Assembly: GCA_036495025.1 (NCBI GenBank)
Contig: DASXNO010000268.1
Span: 1 to 10,029, forward strand
Reading direction: 5' to 3'
Length of the DNA stretch: 10,029 nucleotides
DNA from: JAOPZY01 sp036495025
GTDB lineage: Bacteria > Actinomycetota > CADDZG01 > JAHWKV01 > JAOPZY01
The notes beneath the pieces were generated by a model, which made no database searches, had not been told where the DNA came from, and worked only from the letters and a program-made list of their open reading frames with translations. The position numbers were made by a program, and so were the translations under genes. This document shows positions 6,382-10,029 of this stretch, in pieces. The first letter of the stretch is position 1. Each line of letters begins with the position of its first letter.

Positions 6382-6418
6382 AGCCCGTTGTTGCATGATG
6401 CTCCCTGCAATGGGGGCA

Positions 6419-6463
6419 GGCGAGACAGACACGGCCGGCGACGCTGGCGAGACCAGGCGAGAC
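6419..6463 (+). repeat. Three GGCGAGAC direct repeats before the membrane-protein gene
   Basis: The octamer GGCGAGAC occurs at 6419-6426, 6446-6453 and 6456-6463, just upstream of the GTG start at 6474. Spacings of 27 and 10 bp do not follow a single helical period. It may be a binding site cluster or chance in GC-rich DNA. Confidence 0.3.
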
Positions 6464-6473
6464 GGCAACCGGG

Positions 6474-6884
6474 GTGCCGGGCGATGACCTCGTGAAGGCA
6501 CTGGACGACCCCGACGCCCTCCTCCTGCATCAGGTCCACCCCGTCAAGCTGGCGGCCGACGCCGGGGCGGCGGCCTTCTCCTTCTGGCTCCTGTGGAGGG
6601 GCCGGACCAAGAGCGGCTTCGCCGTCCACTACCTGATCCCCTTGGCCGCCTCCGCCCTCGTCCTCACCCGGGATGTCTCCTATCTTCGCGGCACGAGTCG
6701 AGGCCGCTACGTGCTCGAACACATGCCGCCTCCCGCGCAGGGGGTGCGGGCGCTCGGCGACACCCTGATGGTGCGGGGGGCCCGGAAGCACCAGGCGAGG
6801 TGGATGGTCGCCGGAGCGATCGGCGTCGCCGCCGGGTGGGCCTACGGTCTCTTACCTCGCCCCAAGCCGAAGCCTCTAGACTGA
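6474..6884 (+). CDS. Small membrane protein of unknown function
   Basis: A 136-residue protein with three likely membrane segments: about 26-41 (AADAGAAAFSFWLLW), 49-66 (FAVHYLIPLAASALVL) and 110-127 (WMVAGAIGVAAGWAYGLL). Before the first is a polar start with LLLHQVHPVKLAAD, a pattern I associate with uncharacterised actinobacterial membrane proteins; the basic RGARKHQAR precedes the last segment and the tail is Lys/Pro-rich. I do not recognise a named family. The GTG at 6474 is the first possible start; a GTG at 6492 would shorten it by 6 residues, and neither has a clear ribosome binding site. It is followed by the solute-binding lipoprotein gene on the same strand with 82 nt between, so the two may share a transcript. 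It lacks the features of an ABC permease. Confidence 0.72.
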   Translation: MPGDDLVKALDDPDALLLHQVHPVKLAADAGAAAFSFWLLWRGRTKSGFAVHYLIPLAASALVLTRDVSYLRGTSRGRYVLEHMPPPAQGVRALGDTLMVRGARKHQARWMVAGAIGVAAGWAYGLLPRPKPKPLD

Positions 6885-6894
6885 CGGCGTGGGT

Positions 6895-6922
6895 GGTGAT
6901 CGGGCCCCAGTACCGGATCACC
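6895..6922 (+). promoter_or_regulatory. Hairpin in the leader of the solute-binding protein gene
   Basis: GGTGATC (6895-6901) and GATCACC (6916-6922) are perfect complements around a 14-nt loop, with possible inner GG/CC pairs past one bulged G. The hairpin ends 44 nt before the proposed CTG start, with no T-tract after it. It could weaken read-through from the membrane-protein gene, protect the mRNA 5' end, or mark a leader. It also argues that this stretch is untranslated. Confidence 0.4.
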
Positions 6923-6966
6923 GAACCTGTCGCCGGAAAAACGAAAGAGTAGAAGAGGAGAGTCCC

Positions 6967-8679
6967 CTGACCCGCGCCCGCCGGCGGTTGCCCGCGCTCG
7001 TTGCCCTGCTGGCTCTGGCCGTGCTGGCGTCCGCCTGCGAGGCGAAGAGCGCCTTCAAGGTGGTCGGCCAGAACGACGTCAACCCGGTCGCCCGGTCGAC
7101 CCTGCAGGACGGCGGGACCCTGAACTGGCCGATCGCCGCCCTGCCCATCAACTACAACTTCAACGGCGAGGCCGGGGCCAGCACGGACGAGCTGGCGATC
7201 ATCAGCGCCCTGATGCCGACGCCGTTCACCTTCGACGCGTCCGCCCAGCCCGTCATCGACCACGACTACCTGGATTCCGCGGCCGTCACCGCCGCCGCAC
7301 CGCAGCAGGTCGTGACCTACCGGATCAACCCCAAGGCGGCATGGGGCGACGGGACCCCGATCACGGAGGCCGACTTCGAGGCCCAGTGGCGGGCGCTCAA
7401 CGGCACGAACAAGGACTTCCACACGCCGTTCACGCAGGGCTACAGCCAGATCACGGCGGTGACCCCGGGCACGGACACCCGCGAGGTGGTCGTCACGTTC
7501 GGCCAGCCGTATGCCGACTGGCGGGGATTGTTCAGCCCCCTGTTCCCCGCTTCGCTCAACAAGGATCCTCAGACGTTCAACAGCGGGTGGGTCACCGGGA
7601 CCGTCACCTCTGCGGGGCCATTCCTGTTCCAGAGCCAGGATGTGCCCGGCAAGACCGTCACGCTCGTCAGGAACCCCCGGTGGTGGGGGCAGACCCCCAG
7701 GCTCTACTCGATCGTCTACCGCGCCGTCGGCAGCGACCCCAACGCCCAGCTCGACGCCCTGAGGAACGGTCAGCTCGACTTCGTCGCCATCTCCCCCAAC
7801 ACCGACCAGCTCAGGAAGGGCCAGAGCATCCAGGGGGTCGTCGAGCGGCAGGCGGCCGGACCGACGTTCCGCCAGCTCACGATGAACGGCACGAGCCCCA
7901 CCCTCAGCAACGCGAACGTCCGCAAGGCGATCGCCCTCGCGATCGACCGCCCCGCCATCGCCAGGGCGCTGCTCGCCCCGCTCGGGGTGCCGGCCGTCAC
8001 CCTCGACAACCACATCTTCATGGTCAACCAGCACGGGTACCAGAACAACGCCGGGGACCTCACCACGCCCGACCCGGCGAAGGCGGGGGCCCTGCTCGAT
8101 CAGGAGGGCTGGAAGCTCGCCGGCGGGGTCCGTTCCCGCAACGGCCAGCCGATGTCGATCCGCCTCGTCATTCCGAACGACCTCGCGGAGGCGGGGCGCG
8201 AGGCCGACCTCATCAGGACCCAGCTCCAGGGGGTGGGCGTGACCGTGGCGGTCCAGCCCGTCCAGAGCCAGCAGTTCTTCGACGGCTTCGTCACGAAGGG
8301 CGACTTCGACATGGCCCTGTTCTCGTGGCAGGGCACGGTGTTGCCGATCAGCTCCAACCTTGCGATCTATCAGAACCCGACGCCTGCCTCCGGAGCTTCG
8401 GACCCCCAGGCCGTCGGCGGCGTCGACATCCACCAGAACTACGCGCGGATCGGCTCGCCCGCCATCGACGCCCTCTTCGCCAGGGCCTCCGCCGAGCTGG
8501 ACCCCCAGAAGGCCATTGTGGTCGGCAACGAGATCGACGCCGCGATCTGGGGGGAGGTCCACTCGCTGACCCTCTACCAGCGGCCCCAGCTCGTGTTCCA
8601 GAAGAGCACCCTGGCCAACTTCGGCGCCTTCGGCTTCGCCTCCGCGAACTACGAGAACATCGGCTTCACCAAGTCCTGA
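6967..8679 (+). CDS. ABC-type solute-binding lipoprotein, family 5 (peptide/nickel type)
   Basis: A 570-residue extracytoplasmic solute-binding protein of the SBP_bac_5 (oligopeptide/dipeptide/nickel) family, which captures a ligand outside the membrane for an ABC importer. The proposed N-terminus LTRARRRLPALVALLALAVL is a lipoprotein signal peptide ending in the lipobox LASAC, with Cys24 as the lipidated residue. The family signature VVTYRINPKAAWGDGTPIT is centred on Trp126; further typical blocks are the RNPRWWG region and NANVRKAIALAIDRPAIARALL. I start it at CTG 6967 because AGAGGAG lies 6 nt before and the signal peptide is then of normal length. The alternative GTG at 6889 adds 26 unlikely residues and runs through a hairpin. 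No permease or ATPase gene is in the window, so it is an orphan; its ligand is unknown. It converges with the next gene, 20 nt between stops. Confidence 0.92.
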   Translation: MTRARRRLPALVALLALAVLASACEAKSAFKVVGQNDVNPVARSTLQDGGTLNWPIAALPINYNFNGEAGASTDELAIISALMPTPFTFDASAQPVIDHDYLDSAAVTAAAPQQVVTYRINPKAAWGDGTPITEADFEAQWRALNGTNKDFHTPFTQGYSQITAVTPGTDTREVVVTFGQPYADWRGLFSPLFPASLNKDPQTFNSGWVTGTVTSAGPFLFQSQDVPGKTVTLVRNPRWWGQTPRLYSIVYRAVGSDPNAQLDALRNGQLDFVAISPNTDQLRKGQSIQGVVERQAAGPTFRQLTMNGTSPTLSNANVRKAIALAIDRPAIARALLAPLGVPAVTLDNHIFMVNQHGYQNNAGDLTTPDPAKAGALLDQEGWKLAGGVRSRNGQPMSIRLVIPNDLAEAGREADLIRTQLQGVGVTVAVQPVQSQQFFDGFVTKGDFDMALFSWQGTVLPISSNLAIYQNPTPASGASDPQAVGGVDIHQNYARIGSPAIDALFARASAELDPQKAIVVGNEIDAAIWGEVHSLTLYQRPQLVFQKSTLANFGAFGFASANYENIGFTKS

Positions 8680-8699
8680 GCCTGTTCCTTGCCCGGCGT

Positions 8700-9446
8700 T
8701 CAGACGCCAAGGGGCCAGGCAAGCTCGATGTGGACGTTGTCGAAGTCGGGGTCCTCCAGCGAGCCGGTCGTCCGGGCGATCATGCCCTCGAGGGGGCCGT
8801 CGGGGATCACCGCGCCGTAGGCCTGCGTCTCGATGAGGCGGTTGCACAGGTCGGAGGCCGCCGCCATCGCGTGCAGCGGCACGTGGCGGATGCTCAGGTC
8901 CGGGCGGCCGAACGCCCGCAGGCCGCGGCTGTGCAGCCAGACGGTGCCTTCTTGCCCTGACCCGGCGCCTGGGGGCTCCTCATCGTGGAACACGTTCACG
9001 TGGAGGCGGGGCTGCGGCTTGTCGGGAGCGAAGATCACGCCACGCCACGACTCGGGGGTGAACATCCCGAGCGACTGGAGGTTGGCGACGGCACGACCCC
9101 CTGCCTCGAGGATGGCGGTCGCTACCCCGATGCAGTTGCGGAGGTAGCGGAGGTCCTTCGGGTCCGGGACCTCCGCCCGCATCACCATGCAGCCATCGGC
9201 GGCCAGCACCGACGGCTCCTCCCCCTCCCAGCCCTGGAGCAGGGTCGCCCCGGACGGCGAATCGAGCAGGGCCGCCGCCACGTCCGGCTCCTGGTACTCG
9301 AGCTCGAGCATCAGTTCCATCGGCACGACCCGGTGGGCCAGCGACGTGACCCGGAGGGGCTCAGGCTTCGGCCCGAACACGACGAAGAGCACGGACGCGC
9401 CGCGGCCTCCCGCCTCATACTGCGGTCGTTCCCACTCCTCTTCCAT
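8700..9446 (-). CDS. Uncharacterised protein, 248 residues
   Basis: I do not recognise this protein securely. It is soluble, acidic and mixed alpha/beta, without signal peptide or membrane segment. The N-terminal part has a beta strand, ASVLFVVFG (17-25), then LMLELEYQEPDVAAALLDSP (46-65). A middle section has VLAADGCMVMRAEVPDPKDL and a helix YLRNCIGVATAILEAGGRAV (101-120). The C-terminal part has SWRGVIFAPD (133-142), WLHSRGLRAFGRPDLSIRHV (170-189) and DNVHIELAWPLGV at the end. The SRGLRAFGRPDLSI stretch is reminiscent of DUF4261-type proteins, but that is a weak resemblance. A Gly/Pro-rich insert EEPPGAGSGQEG (156-167) is encoded over a 13-bp word also found near the esterase start. AAAGG lies 6 nt before the ATG at 9446; a TTG one codon earlier is less likely. 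Codon use is typical of its neighbours. Confidence 0.78.
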   Translation of the reverse strand: MEEEWERPQYEAGGRGASVLFVVFGPKPEPLRVTSLAHRVVPMELMLELEYQEPDVAAALLDSPSGATLLQGWEGEEPSVLAADGCMVMRAEVPDPKDLRYLRNCIGVATAILEAGGRAVANLQSLGMFTPESWRGVIFAPDKPQPRLHVNVFHDEEPPGAGSGQEGTVWLHSRGLRAFGRPDLSIRHVPLHAMAAASDLCNRLIETQAYGAVIPDGPLEGMIARTTGSLEDPDFDNVHIELAWPLGV

Positions 9447-9656
9447 CAAGCACCTTTCTTGTGTCGGCCCGAGGCATTGACTTCACATCGGCAGCAATGG
9501 TGGCAAGGATGTTGATCGCTCAGCGAACACTTTTCCGACCAACCGCGCTCGGCCGGTGCTCCCCGACGAAGCGCCAAGCTGGCAGCCCCTCAGGGCACAG
9601 GTCCAGCAGCGCCTCCTGCCAACGGGAGGCTGCCTGGAACGATTGCGTATGTTTCG

Positions 9657-9752
9657 GGCAACGGTTCGGGCAGGGGCGCCGGGATCGGTTCGGGGATGGG
9701 GTCGGGCGGTGGGACCGGCTCGGGCGCCGGGAACGGGAGCGGTGGCTCGGGG
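9657..9752. repeat. Low-complexity Gly-X / Pro-X repeat; possible 63-residue Pro-rich frame on the minus strand
   Basis: On the + strand the frame starting at 9657 reads as almost strictly alternating Gly-X (GNGSGRGAGIGSGMGSGGGT, then GSGAGNGSGGSG) up to a stop at 9753-9755, but no clear start precedes it. On the minus strand the same DNA lies in a frame from GTG 9781 to a stop at 9590-9592 and reads PEPLPHPEPPLPFPAPEPVP and so on, a 63-residue Pro/Glu repeat without a ribosome binding site or signal peptide. Dense G-runs on the + strand could fold as quadruplex. It may be a decayed linker of a surface protein, a non-coding GC repeat or, less likely, a real small gene. Confidence 0.4.
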
Positions 9753-9840
9753 TGAGGCAGGGGCTCAGGGGCGATCTCCACGAGGGCCGATTCTAGGGGA
9801 AGAGGGCCCGGAAGGGGGCAGGAGGAGGTGAGGAGCGCAA

Positions 9841-9856
9841 CGCGCGCCGGCGCGCG
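9841..9856. repeat. Perfect 16-bp GC palindrome
   Basis: CGCGCGCCGGCGCGCG is exactly self-complementary. With nearby GCGC words on both sides it could form a larger imperfect hairpin. It lies 20 bp from the terminator-like hairpin, downstream of the partial gene at the right edge, and may add to transcription stop there. Confidence 0.5.
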
Positions 9857-9875
9857 ACCTGCGCCGAACCCGCGC

Positions 9876-9904
9876 CGGACGCCTCCGACTAGGGGAGGCG
9901 TCCG
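9876..9904 (-). terminator. Hairpin around the stop codon of the YWLVA-repeat gene
   Basis: CGGACGCCTCC (9876-9886) and GGAGGCGTCCG (9894-9904) form a perfect 11-bp stem with a 7-nt loop that contains the TAG stop codon (9889-9891). No T-tract follows on the minus strand, as often in high-GC actinobacteria, where bare strong hairpins can end transcripts. The ribosome itself would cover this hairpin while terminating. Confidence 0.6.
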
Positions 9905-10029
9905 ACCCCGACGATCGGCGAACTCGTGCTCGCGGTGCCCCCGACGGCGGCGTCGCCGAACGCGAAGCTCTGGCCCCCGGCGGCGACGAGCCAGTAGCCG
10001 TTGCCGCTGCGGGTGGCCGCCATGCCGAC
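9889..10029 (-). CDS. C-terminal end of a secreted-type YWLVA-repeat protein (5' part outside window)
   Basis: The minus-strand frame is open to the right edge and gives the last 46 residues of a protein, ending in TAG. It reads VGMAATRSGNGYWLVAAGGQ, then SFAFGDAAVGGT and PIVGVGRLP. This is one unit of a repeat of roughly 40-45 residues, IVGMAAtpdGkGYWLVasdGGvfaFGDA, which occurs in many copies in large exported proteins of Acidimicrobiia and related actinobacteria, often next to peptidase, hydrolase or adhesion domains. The last unit here has begun to restart (SPIVGV) and is cut off. What the rest of the protein does cannot be said from this end. A hairpin surrounds the stop codon. Confidence 0.85.
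   Translation of the reverse strand, partial: VGMAATRSGNGYWLVAAGGQSFAFGDAAVGGTASTSSPIVGVGRLP

Larger units (their letters stand above)
9447..9888. other. 442 bp without a confident gene
   Basis: The left part (9447-9590) is less GC-rich, holds the ribosome binding site for the gene at 8700-9446 and probably its promoter, though I cannot place -35/-10 boxes. The middle (9593-9781) is the low-complexity Gly/Pro repeat. The right part (about 9790-9888) is very GC-rich with a 16-bp palindrome and the terminator-like hairpin. Several open frames cross the region on both strands, but none shows a ribosome binding site or a recognisable domain. Confidence 0.6.

Noticed and set aside
6419..6463. CRISPR-like array from the GGCGAGAC repeats
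   Set aside because: The repeats are only 8 bp and unevenly spaced at 27 and 10 bp; there are no spacers and no cas genes.
6346..6501. Upstream extension of the DinB frame by 52 codons
   Set aside because: It crosses palindromes and runs into the divergent gene start; the ATG at 6345 has its own ribosome binding site and matches the expected domain start.
6889..6966. tRNA or riboswitch in the leader of the solute-binding protein gene
   Set aside because: Only one 7-bp hairpin is visible; there is no cloverleaf, no CCA end and no conserved riboswitch core.
6664..8847. A 727-codon minus-strand frame opposite the solute-binding protein gene
   Set aside because: Composition is rich in Gly/Arg/Asp/Val with no domain; the + strand frame has a lipoprotein signal and family-5 signatures.
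7341..8960. A 539-codon + strand frame overlapping the solute-binding protein gene
   Set aside because: It is Arg/Pro-rich, has no ribosome binding site and is out of frame with the real gene.
9461..9831. Overlapping + strand frames of 111 and 91 codons near the right end
   Set aside because: Arg/Gly-rich translations without ribosome binding site or similarity; they arise from the G-rich repeat.

Overview
The window is GC-rich (roughly 70% by eye), with GTG, TTG and possibly CTG start codons and short overlaps between genes. This points to a high-GC actinobacterium. The carboxy-terminal fragment at the right edge carries a 'GYWLVAxxG...FAFGDA' repeat of the kind common in large secreted proteins of Acidimicrobiia-type lineages, so an (uncultured?) acidimicrobial genome is a reasonable guess, though only a guess. 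No rRNA, tRNA, CRISPR array, insertion sequence or phage gene is recognisable.

Left part (1-2108): the 3' end of a DUF559-type (PD-(D/E)XK-like) protein runs rightward. It converges on a leftward pair made of a VOC/glyoxalase-fold protein and a secreted LpqC/PHB-depolymerase-like esterase, which overlap by 4 nt. A perfect inverted repeat and a G-quadruplex-like G-run array lie between the convergent genes.

Centre (2109-5766): a leftward, tightly coupled three-gene unit encodes an AMP-forming acyl-CoA/aryl ligase (ANL superfamily), an integral-membrane acyltransferase (family 3) and a ComA-type phosphosulfolactate synthase. Each junction is a 4-nt stop/start overlap (GTGA, then TTGA). ComA makes the C3 sulfonate phosphosulfolactate from phosphoenolpyruvate and sulfite. 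Its coupling to an acyl-activating and an acyl-transferring enzyme, with no recognisable coenzyme M gene nearby, is the most interesting feature of the window: it may build an acylated sulfonate (a sulfonolipid-like product).

Right part (5767-10029): a leftward DinB-fold protein is divergent from a rightward pair, a small membrane protein and a family-5 solute-binding lipoprotein that has no transporter genes beside it. The divergent region holds overlapping palindromes. The lipoprotein converges on an uncharacterised 248-residue leftward protein. About 440 bp without a confident gene follow, with a Gly/Pro-type low-complexity repeat and a GC palindrome. The window ends in the 3' end of the YWLVA-repeat protein, whose stop codon sits in the loop of a terminator-like hairpin.
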